Shown: piece after piece, positions 9,525 through 19,069 of the stretch
How positions within the stretch are numbered: the first letter of the stretch is position 1
Layout of the letters: every line of letters starts with the position of its first letter
Source: Verrucomicrobiia bacterium
Lineage (GTDB): Bacteria > Verrucomicrobiota > Verrucomicrobiia > Limisphaerales > JADLHS01
Direction: 5' to 3'
NCBI GenBank assembly: GCA_011525685.1
Contig: WYBW01000120.1
Location: 1 to 64,000 of the forward strand
DNA: 64,000 bases
Notes under the pieces: model-generated
Database searches by the model: none
What the model saw: only the letters and a program-made list of their open reading frames with translations
What the model was told of the DNA's origin: nothing
Position numbers and translations under genes: made by a program

Positions 9525-9606
9525 ATCAGCCAGTTCCTCGCTGGCAGCTCGACTTCGAAAAAGATCTAGGAGCCAAAGCAAGCTCGACCCAATCACCATC
9601 TACAAC

Positions 9607-10917
9607 ATGAAACACACACGACACATTCTCCTCACTGCCCTCCTGCTGACGCCGCTCGGCGTGCTGCTTGCCGCGCCAGGCGCCGCTGTTGCTGCCGAGG
9701 GTGGCAAAAGCCCAGAGGCACTACGCGAGCGTCCGCTCCAGTCGGCTCAGCCTCGGCAAGTTGTCGGCGCAATGCATGTCATCGTCAACCAACCCGCCCC
9801 CGGCCGCGCCTTTGGCTGGCCCGCCAATGGCGGCCTCTGGAGTTGGGGGAACGAAATCCTCGTCATGTATCTCGACTGCCCCTACCAAGACCACCCCGGC
9901 TTTTCGAATCACGACTCCGACCAGGAACATCCCAGCGCCCGGTGGATGACCTCGCGCAGCACCGACGGCGGGGTGACTTGGACCGAACATCGCCCGGCCT
10001 TTACCGACCCCCGCGCGAACCGCAAGATGCTGAAGCCGCAGACCCTCACCGCGCCGCTGGACTTCCGCGCTCCGGACACCCTCGTCAATTTTCACTGGGA
10101 CGGTCTCCAGCCCGGGGCGCGAACCTACTTCTATTACTCCGAAGATCGCGGCCGTACGTGGCGGGGGCCTTTCGACAACATCCCACTGTTCGACTTCAAG
10201 GCGATGACGGGGCGAACGGATTACGAAGTCACTGGCCGCCACCGTCTGACGGCCTACATGTCCTGCACCGAGGCGTCGGACGCTGCGTGCGTGCGCGAGT
10301 CCAGCTACGCGATTACGACCGAGGACGGCGGTGTCACGTGGATGAAGGGGCCACGCATCAGCCGCGAACTGCCGCCCTGCGGGAAAGGCCACAAGATCGA
10401 ATATGGCGCCATGCCTTCCACGGTTCGGGCGGATACCAGCACTATGGTGTGTGCGTTTCGCAGCGGCTACACGCCGGCCAAGGGCCGCCGCACCGGCTGG
10501 ATCGACATCACCCGCAGCACGGACAACGGCCAAACCTGGCGGGTGGTGAACGAACGCCTGATGGAAATGCCCACGCTGAACAGCAGTCCGCCGGCGTTGA
10601 GCCGATTGCCTTCCGGCCGGCTGGTGTGCTCCTGGGGATGGCGCCTGCCGGATGACGGCAGCGGCCCCACGGCGATCCAGGCCCGCACCAGTGACGACAA
10701 CGGCACCACGTGGGGCGACACCCTCACGCTGCGCCGCGACGGGTTTGATTACGACATTGGCTACTGCCGGCAGGCGGTGCGCCCGGACAGCAAGGTCGTC
10801 ACGGTCTATTACTACCGGACGAAAGCCGACGGCCAAAGCCCAACCTACATCGCCGCCACGATCTGGGATGCAGGCGCGATCGTTGAACCAACCCACAAAG
10901 GCGACTCATCAAAATGA
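9607..10917 (+). CDS. Secreted BNR-repeat sialidase-like protein
   Basis: A 436-aa exported protein; the start at 9607 precedes a clear signal peptide (HILLTALLLTPLGVLLAAPG). It contains at least five Asp-box-like repeats of the form S/T-x-D-x-G-x-T-W (STDGGVTW, SEDRGRTW, TEDGGVTW, STDNGQTW, SDDNGTTW). These are the hallmark of six-bladed sialidase-type propellers. It is a candidate exo-glycosidase, although Asp boxes are structural and do not prove sialidase activity. Its stop codon overlaps the start of the following chimeric gene by 4 bp (ATGA), which indicates translational coupling. Confidence 0.8.
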   Translation: MKHTRHILLTALLLTPLGVLLAAPGAAVAAEGGKSPEALRERPLQSAQPRQVVGAMHVIVNQPAPGRAFGWPANGGLWSWGNEILVMYLDCPYQDHPGFSNHDSDQEHPSARWMTSRSTDGGVTWTEHRPAFTDPRANRKMLKPQTLTAPLDFRAPDTLVNFHWDGLQPGARTYFYYSEDRGRTWRGPFDNIPLFDFKAMTGRTDYEVTGRHRLTAYMSCTEASDAACVRESSYAITTEDGGVTWMKGPRISRELPPCGKGHKIEYGAMPSTVRADTSTMVCAFRSGYTPAKGRRTGWIDITRSTDNGQTWRVVNERLMEMPTLNSSPPALSRLPSGRLVCSWGWRLPDDGSGPTAIQARTSDDNGTTWGDTLTLRRDGFDYDIGYCRQAVRPDSKVVTVYYYRTKADGQSPTYIAATIWDAGAIVEPTHKGDSSK

Positions 10918-11687
10918 AAATCCTCCGCAAGAACGCGCGTGCTTCCCGGCCCATGCTCGACGCAGTCCTCCTGCTCTGCCTCGCGGGCCTGCCGTTGAAA
11001 GCCGAGTCCTCCAGCCGGCATGTCATTACTGAGTTCGGCGCGAAAGGCGATGGGCGCACCCTCAACACCGCCGCCATCAACCGAGCCATCCGGGCGTGCC
11101 ACGACGCAGGCGGCGGGATGGTGTGGGTGCCCGACGGCGCGGACCTGCCCCGCGTCCGCAGTCTGACCGAACTGGGCACCCGCGAGGCGCGGCAGGCGTT
11201 CTGGGCACATGAGCTCAACAGCGGCTGCGCTGGCCACACCTACGGCGCCAGCGGCATCTTTCAGATCAATCGCCCCGACTGGAAATTTGGCCAGGCCTTC
11301 TCGGGGCTGGACTGGGGTCAGCTCCCTTGGCGCGACGCCATGCACCTGCCGGGCTCACGGCAGATCGGACTGGGCGCGGCGCTGTTACGCTCGCTGCCGT
11401 GGCATGAAATGGCGCCGGCCACCAACGGCTTCAAAGGCTCGACTGCCGCCGCCATCACGCCGGACGCCGAACATGCCATGGCGTTCACTCACTCCGGCAA
11501 GGCCATCACCGTGACTCTCGACCGCTTCCCGGGTGTGGTGAGCGCACGCTGGTTCGATCCCACGACTGGCGACACCCGCGCCGCCTCGGCCGCGCCGCTG
11601 AGTCCGCGCGGCGAACACACTTTCACCCCGCCCGGAAAAAACGCGGCCGGCGACGCGGACTGGGTGCTGGTGATCCAGGCTGAATGA
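10914..11687 (+). CDS. Chimeric ORF: GH28 5' end fused to DUF4038 3' end
   Basis: A 257-aa ORF. The first about 70 codons are nearly identical to the 5' part of the upstream GH28-like gene (about 6660-6830: signal peptide, VITEFGAKGDGRTLNTAAI). At about 11125 it switches to a close copy of the last third of the DUF4038 gene (from about 4258: VPDGADLP, GHTYGASGIFQINRPDW, GDADWVLVI). The frame is kept. The junction lies in a GGTGGTG/GTGCCC-rich stretch similar in both parents. It contains neither a complete GH28 nor a complete DUF4038 catalytic domain, so it is probably non-catalytic, although the C-terminal binding domain could still be secreted. Confidence 0.8.
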   Translation: MKILRKNARASRPMLDAVLLLCLAGLPLKAESSSRHVITEFGAKGDGRTLNTAAINRAIRACHDAGGGMVWVPDGADLPRVRSLTELGTREARQAFWAHELNSGCAGHTYGASGIFQINRPDWKFGQAFSGLDWGQLPWRDAMHLPGSRQIGLGAALLRSLPWHEMAPATNGFKGSTAAAITPDAEHAMAFTHSGKAITVTLDRFPGVVSARWFDPTTGDTRAASAAPLSPRGEHTFTPPGKNAAGDADWVLVIQAE

Positions 11688-11765
11688 GATGACCGCCGGA
11701 AGGGGAAAGCTTCGCAGCCCCGGGTCCAATGGTCTGGGGCTAACTTGAACTTCAAATCCATCCCC

Positions 11766-14675
11766 ATGGGGACAGCTCCAAATTGCCGAATGCTGGCTAT
11801 CGCCAGCGCGTTGCTGCTGGTGAATACCGAAGCCTGGGCCGACTGGCCGGCGTATTCCACCTCTTGGATCGGCAACGATCTGCCCTACAGCGACGGCCTG
11901 TACGCCCACGGCAGCAGTTCCCAGGATCGTCGCGAACAGGGTTCGTTCCCTCAGGCGGTGCAGGGTTTGGCGGTGCGTGCTGACGGCCTCTGCGCGGTCA
12001 GTAGCCGTTGGGGCGAGGTCGGCATCATCGGCGGGCTGGCCCGAGGCGGCGACTGGATCGCCACCTTCAACACCTGGGGCGCGCGCGGCGACGGCAGCGG
12101 CGCGGCGGTGGCGCTCGGCAGCCGTTTTGCCTACGTCGCCTGGCACCAGAGCGATTACGACGGTTGGCGTGGCCGGACCAACGGCAATGGACTGCCGATC
12201 GTGCCGCCGACGGGCCGTCACTATTTCGGCGTGCGGCGTTTCTCGCTGAATGGCCAGGTCGCCCCGTGGATCGGCGTCAACGGCGGCGGGTTTGACAGCG
12301 CCTTCCTCGTAATCGCCGAAACCGAGAAACGGGACGCCGAGAACGATTCCGCCGCTCACCCGGTGCGCGGGCTTACGGTTGACGGTCAGGACCGCCTGCA
12401 CATTGCCGACGCCGAAGGCAAACGCATCCTCACCGTGGATGGCCTGAGCATGGCAGTTGCCGGCGAACGCAAGCTGGACTTCGCGCCGGAGTTTCTCGCT
12501 TGCGACAGTCGCGGCGGGCTGTGGATTGCCGAAGCTTCAGGACGGCACCTCTTCACCCCTGCCGGCCAGCGGGTGGTGCTGCCGGACGGGGCGAGGGCCG
12601 CCGGCATGAGCTGGAATCCGGCGCGCGGTGAGTTATTCGTCGCCCTTGGCGCGCCCCACCATCAAGTGCTGCGGTTGCGTGCGGACGGTACGGTAGCCGG
12701 ACGACTTGGTCGCTCATTGTTTGACGGTCCGGTGCGCGGCGCCGAGGGGCCCATGCGCTTTGCCCACCTCACTGGAGTGGGGGCCGACGCCGCCGGGCGC
12801 CTCTACACCACCGAGGAAATCCACGGGGCGCGCTTGCGCTGCCACGATGGTACCGGCCGCGAGCGTTGGGCCTTGCGCGGCCTGGAGTTTTGTGACCTCG
12901 CCGCGCCCGATCCCGCCGATGACCACGAGGTCTATACCCGGGACACGCACTACCGTCTCGACTACTCCAAGCCGGCCGGCCAGCAGTGGAGCGTCGTTGG
13001 GAACACGCTCGATGCCGAGCGCTATCCGGACGACAGCCGGCGTTGGCTGACCTTTGGCGACACCGTCCGCGTCGGCCCGCAACTGCTCCGCACCAGCCAC
13101 GGTATGGGGCCGCCCGGCGGTTTCGGCATTGCCCGGCACCGCCCGGACCAGGGCGAGTTGTTCGTGCCGGTGGCTCATTTCGAGTTGGACGACCGCAAAC
13201 CGAAGACGCTGTGGACCGATCTGGACGGCGACGGCCAGCGCGGCAGGGACGAGACTGCGCCCTTGCCCATCGGCTTCAGCGTCTGGGCGGCGCGGCTCGA
13301 CAGTCAGGGCACCGTGTGGCTTTGCGGCCCCGGCGGCGCTGCCCGCATCCCCGTCACCCGCTGGGACGAACGCGGCGTGCCCCGCTTTGCCGCGCCTGAG
13401 ACTGTGCCTTTTCCCGAGCCGTTCACTTTCGTTAACCGGCTGGAGTACGTTGCCGAGTGGGATGTCATGGTGGTCAACGGTTTCACCGCTGAACATCCCC
13501 GCCCGCCGCACGGGGCGCGCAACACCTGGGGCAATCACAAGAATCTTGGCCCGGTGATCGCCCGCTACGACGATTGGTCCAAGCCCTCCCGCCGTCTGCG
13601 CTGGCAGTTCGTCACGGCCTCTTACGCCACAGACTGGAACAGCGAGTACACCCACAGCCTTGCTGTGGCCGGCGAGCATCTTTTCACCTGCGGCAACGGC
13701 ATGGGCCAAGCCAGTCCGTGGATTCGCGCCTACGACCTCGCCACCGGCCGCGAGGACACCGACGACGACCGCCGCATCCTGCCCTTTGGCCGCAAGGACT
13801 ACGGGATCATCTTCGACGCCACCTACAGCATCGCCGCCCATCGCCGTTCCGATGGCGAGTACCTGATCTTTGCGGAGGAGAACGGCCACGCCAAACAGTT
13901 CCTTTACCGCTGGCGACCGGGCCGCACCGCGCCACCCGCGCCGCGCGGCTTTGATGTCCGCACCGCCGCCAACGGGCGCAGCGTGCGGCTGTCGTGGAAA
14001 GAGGCTCCCGGCGCGGCCAGCTACCAAATCGAGCGCGGTTTGCTCGGCCCGGACGGTTGGGGTCCGTGGACGGTGGTTGTCGCCCGCAACACCGCGACTG
14101 GCTGGGACGACGTTGGGGTGCCGCCCGGCAGCAGCGCCCGCTACCGTCTCCGGGCACGGGCCGCCGACGGCTCCCTCGGCAGCGAGAGCGTCGAACGCTA
14201 CGCGCGCACCCTGGCTTGGGAGGGGGAGCATCTCGCCGCCGCCGGCCTGTTGGGCGTGCCGCCAGGCGCGTCGGTGACAGCTTGGCGTGGCCACTGGTTA
14301 TCGGGGCCTGGACCGCTCTCCGATAATCCTCCCAACGACGAGGCGTTGCGCTTCAAGCCCAATGCCGCCGGAGACACTCTGACCATCACGCTGCCCAACA
14401 TTCCGGCCGGCCAGTGGCGCGTGCTGGCGCAGTTCGCGTGCGCCAAGGGCCTCGGCCGCTGCCGGCTGGCCGTGGAGGGGCAAGACGCCAGCGTTATCAC
14501 AGAGGACCTCGGCGTCGTGGTGGACGGTCCATACGCCAGCCATCTCAACGCTCGCCCGCTGCGGGAACTGCCGGTTGTGACGCTGCGTGCGGCGGCCCCG
14601 CTGGTCCTGCGCTTGACCGCGCTCGATGCCCGGCCGGTGGTGCTCGACAGCGTGCGCCTGGAGCCAGCCCTATAA
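11766..14675 (+). CDS. Large secreted NHL-type beta-propeller protein with FnIII-like and carbohydrate-binding-like C-terminal domains
   Basis: A 969-aa protein from the ATG at 11766 (alternatives: TTG 11745, ATG 11790), with a hydrophobic export signal followed by an AWADWP cleavage-like region. Residues about 40-720 contain NHL/SMP-30-like propeller blades (GLTVDGQDRLHIADAEGKRIL, LTGVGADAAGRLYTTEE) and an aspartate-rich LDGDGQRGRDE loop. A fibronectin III-like domain follows (APRGFDVRTAANGRSVRLSWKE split by a proline turn), then a final beta-sandwich that may bind carbohydrate. No catalytic motif is evident. It continues the island after the chimeric ORF with a gap of 78 bp. Confidence 0.75.
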   Translation: MGTAPNCRMLAIASALLLVNTEAWADWPAYSTSWIGNDLPYSDGLYAHGSSSQDRREQGSFPQAVQGLAVRADGLCAVSSRWGEVGIIGGLARGGDWIATFNTWGARGDGSGAAVALGSRFAYVAWHQSDYDGWRGRTNGNGLPIVPPTGRHYFGVRRFSLNGQVAPWIGVNGGGFDSAFLVIAETEKRDAENDSAAHPVRGLTVDGQDRLHIADAEGKRILTVDGLSMAVAGERKLDFAPEFLACDSRGGLWIAEASGRHLFTPAGQRVVLPDGARAAGMSWNPARGELFVALGAPHHQVLRLRADGTVAGRLGRSLFDGPVRGAEGPMRFAHLTGVGADAAGRLYTTEEIHGARLRCHDGTGRERWALRGLEFCDLAAPDPADDHEVYTRDTHYRLDYSKPAGQQWSVVGNTLDAERYPDDSRRWLTFGDTVRVGPQLLRTSHGMGPPGGFGIARHRPDQGELFVPVAHFELDDRKPKTLWTDLDGDGQRGRDETAPLPIGFSVWAARLDSQGTVWLCGPGGAARIPVTRWDERGVPRFAAPETVPFPEPFTFVNRLEYVAEWDVMVVNGFTAEHPRPPHGARNTWGNHKNLGPVIARYDDWSKPSRRLRWQFVTASYATDWNSEYTHSLAVAGEHLFTCGNGMGQASPWIRAYDLATGREDTDDDRRILPFGRKDYGIIFDATYSIAAHRRSDGEYLIFAEENGHAKQFLYRWRPGRTAPPAPRGFDVRTAANGRSVRLSWKEAPGAASYQIERGLLGPDGWGPWTVVVARNTATGWDDVGVPPGSSARYRLRARAADGSLGSESVERYARTLAWEGEHLAAAGLLGVPPGASVTAWRGHWLSGPGPLSDNPPNDEALRFKPNAAGDTLTITLPNIPAGQWRVLAQFACAKGLGRCRLAVEGQDASVITEDLGVVVDGPYASHLNARPLRELPVVTLRAAAPLVLRLTALDARPVVLDSVRLEPAL

Positions 14676-14702
14676 ACGCCACGTTCGCCCGGGCCCAGCG
14701 CC

Positions 14703-14956
14703 TTGCCGCCGCAGCCATCGCACTCAACGGCAAGCACGCGTCGATCTTCACTCGCTCCGGTAAGGCATCACCAATATGCTCGACTGCTTCGCCGGCGCGG
14801 TGAGCATCCGCCGGTTCGATCCAATGACCAACGACAACTAAGCTGCGTTCGGGTGTGCTGCTGAGTCCGCGCGGCGAACACATCTTCACCCCGCCCGGCA
14901 ACAACGCCGCCGGCGACGCGGACTGGCTGTTGGTGCTGAACGCGAAAGGCAAATAA
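14703..14956 (+). pseudogene. Decayed 3'-end remnant of a DUF4038-type gene
   Basis: The DNA between the propeller gene and the nucleoside hydrolase still encodes, across shifting frames, the last about 80 residues of the DUF4038 C-terminal domain. Recognisable pieces are ALNGKH, a GAVSIRRFDP-like segment, then SPRGEHIFTPPG, NNAAGDADW and LLVL before a TAA at 14954-14956. Frameshifts and an in-frame TAA near 14839 break it. No start or upstream domain is present. From 14957 to 15194 I see nothing further. Confidence 0.75.
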
Positions 14957-15194
14957 CACTCAGCCCACGACAGGGCATCCGCGGCGGCTCGGAGCGGATC
15001 GCGACCTTTCACACGCCGGGAACCGTGGCCAATGATGTTACTTGCCCGCGCAGCGTACCGGGCTGGTTGCTGGTGGTGGTTCGTGAGAAGTCCGGTTGGA
15101 CCGGCGGCTGAACGGCGCGCGTCTTCGGCGTCTTCGCACCCGCCGGCAGTCCGCGGCGGCTTGCCACGCCATCCGGACATTGATACTAAACGCC

Positions 15195-16202
15195 ATGCGA
15201 ACGTCCGCATTTCTGGTCCCTGCAACGGCCCGGGGCCGCCGCCGCTTTCTGAAACAACTCGCCGGACTGGCCGCCACCGGACTGGCTGTGCGCGGCACCG
15301 GCACCTTGTGGGGCGCACCGGCGCAGGCTTCCCCCAAGCCGCGGCGAATCATCGTGGACGCCGACACGGCGAATGAAATTGACGACGCGTTCGCACTGAC
15401 CCGCGCGCTGCTGGAGCCGGGCTTCCACGTTGAGGGCATTACGTCCGCCCAATGGCACACGCAAGAAGAGTCTCCGCGCGACACCGTCGGGCTGAGCCAG
15501 CAGTTGAACGAGGAACTGCTGCGCGTGATGAACCGCGCGGACGTGCCGCACCCCATCGGGTCGAACTTCCCGCTGGTCAGATCGGTTAAGCCCCAGCCTT
15601 CGCCGGCCGCGCAGCACATCATCCGCAAGGCTCTTGAGACGCCCGACGGGGAAAAGCTCATCGTGGCGATCCTCGGCCCCTGCACCAACCTCGCCTCGGC
15701 CGTGCTCCTCGAGCCGGCGATCATTCCCAAGGTCTCGTGCCACTTCATCGGCCTGCGCCACGACCCCAAGCAGCGCCTCTGGAGCCGCGACGAGTTCAAC
15801 ACCAACAACGACCCCAACGCGCTGGACACGCTGCTCAATACGCCCGGGCTGGAGTTCCATCTCATGACCGCCTCCGCGTCGCAGAGCCTGGTCTTCGAAA
15901 AGGCCGACGTGGACCGGCGCCTGAAGGGCCGGGGCGGCGTGGCGGATTTTCTCGTGCGCCTCTGGGACAACTACGACCGCGCGTGGCAGCGGCGGGTCGC
16001 GCCAACCAAGGCGACGTGGGTGATGTGGGACATCGCGTTGATTGCGGCCATCGCCCGGCCGGAACTGGCCAAGGCCGTCACCCTCGACGCGCCGCCGGGC
16101 AACCTCAAACGCCCCATCTCGGTCTGGGTGGAGATTGATGCGAATCGGATGCGCGAGGATTTCTGGCAATGCCTCGAACACTGGCTGGCCGGGAAAAAAT
16201 GA
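15195..16202 (+). CDS. Nucleoside hydrolase family protein with Tat-like signal
   Basis: A 335-aa protein; the start at 15195 puts a twin-arginine-like motif (RGRRRFLKQLAG) before a hydrophobic segment, so it is probably exported. IIVDADTANEIDD is the N-terminal metal-binding aspartate cluster of the inosine/uridine-preferring nucleoside hydrolase family. ILGPCTNLA and a later MWDIALIAAI segment fit the family core. The usual DTDxGxDD is altered to DADTANEIDD. These enzymes hydrolyse N-ribosidic bonds, but the export signal and neighbours suggest a different glycoside substrate here. It overlaps the next gene by 4 bp (ATGA). Confidence 0.85.
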   Translation: MRTSAFLVPATARGRRRFLKQLAGLAATGLAVRGTGTLWGAPAQASPKPRRIIVDADTANEIDDAFALTRALLEPGFHVEGITSAQWHTQEESPRDTVGLSQQLNEELLRVMNRADVPHPIGSNFPLVRSVKPQPSPAAQHIIRKALETPDGEKLIVAILGPCTNLASAVLLEPAIIPKVSCHFIGLRHDPKQRLWSRDEFNTNNDPNALDTLLNTPGLEFHLMTASASQSLVFEKADVDRRLKGRGGVADFLVRLWDNYDRAWQRRVAPTKATWVMWDIALIAAIARPELAKAVTLDAPPGNLKRPISVWVEIDANRMREDFWQCLEHWLAGKK

Positions 16203-17662
16203 AACGCCCGCACCCCGGACATCCCTCGCTTGAGACCGGCGTCCGCAGGATTTCCTCTTCTCTCCCGGACAGGATTCAGCCCGCGACCACCGTTACGGCA
16301 CGACCTGAGCGTGATTGGACAGTGACTCACAGGCCGAAATCACTGCGCCGGCGTGCGGCGTTTGTTCCTCGTGACTGGGGAGGTTGCCTGCTGACAGCCT
16401 GCATCGTTGGAATGGTTGGATTTCAGGCCGTCGCAGAGGCCGACGTCGTCCACGCCGACCGGGTCGCGACCGTGACGAACATTCCGGGCTGCGTGGCGTT
16501 CTGGGATTTCGTGAAACACGAGCCGGGTGGGCAGCGGCGGTTCACCGCCCACGTGCCGCCGGGCACGACCAATGACTTCCCACTCGATGCGGGTAACTAC
16601 GTCCGCGACTACTGGGGCGAGGGACGCGAAGCCACCTACGCCGACTTCCCGCTGCTGGGTCGCGGGCCATTCGGCAACGCCATCCGGATCATGAAAGAGA
16701 CCGATCCGACCTTTCGCCCCTTCCTGTTTGTGCCGCGGGCCCGGCTGCACGACTCGCCCCTGGACATCAAAGGACCGGGCAAATCCGTGAGCGTGGTGGT
16801 CTGGGCCATTCGAGAGAGCGGCAACCATGCACTGGCGGGCATCTGGCACGAGGGCACTGACCTGAAGCAGGCTTCCACCGCGAACATCCGCCGGGTCGAG
16901 CGCGGCCAGCGGCAATACGCACTCTTTGCCGGGCTGAACGTCGAGGGGAGCGCTTGCGGCCACGTCTCTGAAAACGGCTCCGGGTCATTCCTGAATCGCT
17001 ATGCCCTGCACAAGTGCAACTCCGCCGGCGTGTCGCCCGCGGTGCCTGCGGATTCACCTGAATCGGTGCTCGACGCCTCCTGGCAGTGTTTCGCCATGAC
17101 CTTCGACAACGAGAAGAACGAACTCACGGGCTGGCTCGATGGCGTGGCTGGCGACCGCTGGCTGGAGAACCCGAAGAGCGACCGGCTGATCTCTTCCGCC
17201 CACCGAGCCTACATGCAGGACCACTACGCCCGCACGCCGGAGCGCGAATCTGCCGAAGACCCAACCTTCCCGAAGGACCAGTATTTTAACCCGCCCGAGG
17301 ACACGCCGGTCGCCACGACCCTGGTTGCCGAAACCGCCGAGGGGCGCACCGAACTGCGCGCGTATCGCCATACCAAAGTGCGGGTTGTTCTGCGCAAAGA
17401 CGCCGACGGCATCCTCACCGAAGCCAGCCGCGACCTGGTGGCTTTGCGGCTGAACCCGTGGTGGTTTCCACACGACATTTATACACCCTCGGACGGCGGC
17501 AGCGGCGGCCCTTTCACCATTGGCCGCGTGATTCACAGTTCGCGCGGCGTGGGCTTCACCGGCTGGATTGGCGGCGTGGCGGTGTTCAACCGCGCCCTGA
17601 CCGCTGAGGAGCTTCAGCGTCTGGCAGCCCTTCGCCGCCAATCGCCCCTCCCGCCTCCCTGA
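16199..17662 (+). CDS. Secreted LamG/concanavalin-like domain protein
   Basis: A 487-aa ORF translationally coupled to the preceding hydrolase by a 4-bp overlap. The hydrophobic export segment (LLTACIVGMVGFQAVAEA) lies about 60 residues in, so an internal GTG at 16322 may be the true start. The mature part begins NIPGCVAFWDF and ends with TGWIGGVAVFNRALTAEELQRL, the usual last strands of a LamG-type jelly roll found in many verrucomicrobial and planctomycetal proteins. It probably binds a glycan. No catalytic residues are recognised. Confidence 0.75.
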   Translation: MKRPHPGHPSLETGVRRISSSLPDRIQPATTVTARPERDWTVTHRPKSLRRRAAFVPRDWGGCLLTACIVGMVGFQAVAEADVVHADRVATVTNIPGCVAFWDFVKHEPGGQRRFTAHVPPGTTNDFPLDAGNYVRDYWGEGREATYADFPLLGRGPFGNAIRIMKETDPTFRPFLFVPRARLHDSPLDIKGPGKSVSVVVWAIRESGNHALAGIWHEGTDLKQASTANIRRVERGQRQYALFAGLNVEGSACGHVSENGSGSFLNRYALHKCNSAGVSPAVPADSPESVLDASWQCFAMTFDNEKNELTGWLDGVAGDRWLENPKSDRLISSAHRAYMQDHYARTPERESAEDPTFPKDQYFNPPEDTPVATTLVAETAEGRTELRAYRHTKVRVVLRKDADGILTEASRDLVALRLNPWWFPHDIYTPSDGGSGGPFTIGRVIHSSRGVGFTGWIGGVAVFNRALTAEELQRLAALRRQSPLPPP

Positions 17663-17742
17663 AAACTCCGATCGGCCTGAAGATTCCTAACCTCTGCTCG
17701 CAGCGGCGCGAACTGGCCGGCGACCTCGACGCTGGACGTCGC

Positions 17743-18024
17743 GTGGCGAGGGTGACCAATCCCGTTGGCCGGTGCGTCACCGCCTTCCCTCACTCCGGCG
17801 AATCCATCCCCATCGGGTTGAACCTTTTCGCCGGCGCTGTGGGCACCCGCTGGTTTCTTACGGCGACGAGCCAGGCCATTGCCGTGCTGGGTTTACCCTT
17901 TGTCCCGCGCGGTCAACTCCCCCTCATCCTTCCCGGCAACAACGCCGCCGGCGACGCGGACTGGGTGCTGGTGATCGAGAATGCAACGCCCTCCGCATCC
18001 GCCCCGCAAGGCGCGCGCCGTTAA
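17743..18024 (+). pseudogene. Second decayed 3'-end remnant of a DUF4038-type gene
   Basis: An open stretch whose translation keeps the order of the DUF4038 C-terminal domain: PHSGESI, NLFAGAVGTRWF, VPRGQ, LPGNNAAGDADWVLVIE. It lacks any upstream domain and has diverged strongly in the middle. It follows the LamG gene and precedes the DUF1080 gene. It is probably a remnant and not a working gene. Confidence 0.7.
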
Positions 18025-18060
18025 CCGGGACGGTTTGATGTGAGCAAAAGGGTGGGTCGA

Positions 18061-18111
18061 GCTTTGGGGCGTGACGCCGCAAAGCGCACACCGGAGGCGT
18101 GTGCTCCCCGG
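18061..18111. repeat. Half of a GGCG-rich palindromic intergenic repeat
   Basis: A short hairpin-forming stretch containing GGCGTGACGCC followed by CCGGAGGCGTGTGCTCCCCGG. It closely resembles the right half of the element at 47299-47446 and a piece of the insert near 25200. It lies between the DUF4038 remnant and the DUF1080 gene. Confidence 0.6.
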
Positions 18112-18208
18112 GATTCAGCATCACTGTGCTGGCTTCGAGGAGGGAACCCGGCCCGCTTCGCGTGCTTTGAGCTTTGACGCTTCCGGAGTCTCATGCCAGC
18201 CTCAGCGC

Positions 18209-19057
18209 ATGAGAATTGATCCACTGAAAACGTTGTTGGTAGGCAAGCATTCAACCTGCGCGTGGCTGTCGCTGCTGACGGCCGCGGCGTTGCTGGGCGG
18301 CGGCTGCCAGACCCGGCAAGGCCAGGAAGCCGGGGCGGAACCGGCCTGGCGTCCGTTGCCGTTGATCACCAATGGAAAAGTGGACCCCCGCTGGGTGTTT
18401 CTGGGTTACGGCGAGTTTGTCGTGGACGACGGCGCCTTGCGAACGGATTGCGACCCGCGTGGTCTCGGGTTGTTGGTTTACCAGCGCGAACGGTTTGGCA
18501 ACTGCCAGATTCGCCTGGTGTTCAAGACGAAGGATGCGCGGTCGAACTCGGGCGTTTATGTTCGCATCGCCGACGGGATTCTGGACCAGGTCAATCGTCC
18601 AGGCGCGGCCTTTGTGCGCGACGCGGCCGGCAACCCCTCCGACGAGTCCATGCGGCAGATGCAGGCGTCGGCGGAACGGGAGGAAGGCCCGTGGTTCGCC
18701 GTGCATCGCGGTTATGAGGTTCAGATTGCCGGCCTGGGCGACACGCCGCACGGCACCGGCTCAATCTACTCTCTGTCGCCGGCAACGGCGGTTTCCCGGA
18801 AGAATGCAGGTGAGTGGCGGACTTTGATCATCACCTTGGAGGGCGAAAAGATTTTCGTGGACCTCGATGGACAACGCATGACGAACTTCGATCCCACCAG
18901 CCCCAACCTGCCGCCGCGCAAGCAGTGGCACGAACCGAAGCGGGAGCCGAAGCGGCCCGTGGCCGGTTATCTCGGTCTGCAAACTCATGACCCCGGCGAC
19001 GTGGTCTGGTACAAGGAAGTGAGCGTGCGGCCCCTGCCGAAATCGGCTTCGAAGTAA
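18209..19057 (+). CDS. DUF1080 (3-keto-disaccharide hydrolase-like) lipoprotein
   Basis: A 282-aa predicted lipoprotein: the n-region and hydrophobic stretch end in a lipobox-like LLGGGCQT with Cys32. The mature part is a DUF1080 concanavalin-like fold (FGNCQIRLVFKTKDARSNSGVYVRI, YEVQI, GEWRTLIITLEGEKIFVDLDG, GYLGLQTHDPGDVVWYKEVSV). DUF1080 members are linked to hydrolysis of 3-keto-glycosides or to glycan binding. It is the last gene of the forward island and is convergent with the DUF6807 gene 12 bp away. The ATG at 18209 is chosen because it directly precedes the signal. Confidence 0.88.
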   Translation: MRIDPLKTLLVGKHSTCAWLSLLTAAALLGGGCQTRQGQEAGAEPAWRPLPLITNGKVDPRWVFLGYGEFVVDDGALRTDCDPRGLGLLVYQRERFGNCQIRLVFKTKDARSNSGVYVRIADGILDQVNRPGAAFVRDAAGNPSDESMRQMQASAEREEGPWFAVHRGYEVQIAGLGDTPHGTGSIYSLSPATAVSRKNAGEWRTLIITLEGEKIFVDLDGQRMTNFDPTSPNLPPRKQWHEPKREPKRPVAGYLGLQTHDPGDVVWYKEVSVRPLPKSASK

Positions 19058-19069
19058 TCGTTCGCGGCG

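Noticed and set aside
12714-14294. A 526-codon reverse ORF inside the NHL propeller gene
   Set aside because: The forward protein has NHL blades and an FnIII-like domain; the reverse translation shows only low-complexity Ala/Gly/Arg.
17020-17050. AGVSPAV peptide in the LamG protein as another repeat-derived insert
   Set aside because: The peptide resembles repeat translations, but no palindrome or paired arm is present in the DNA there.
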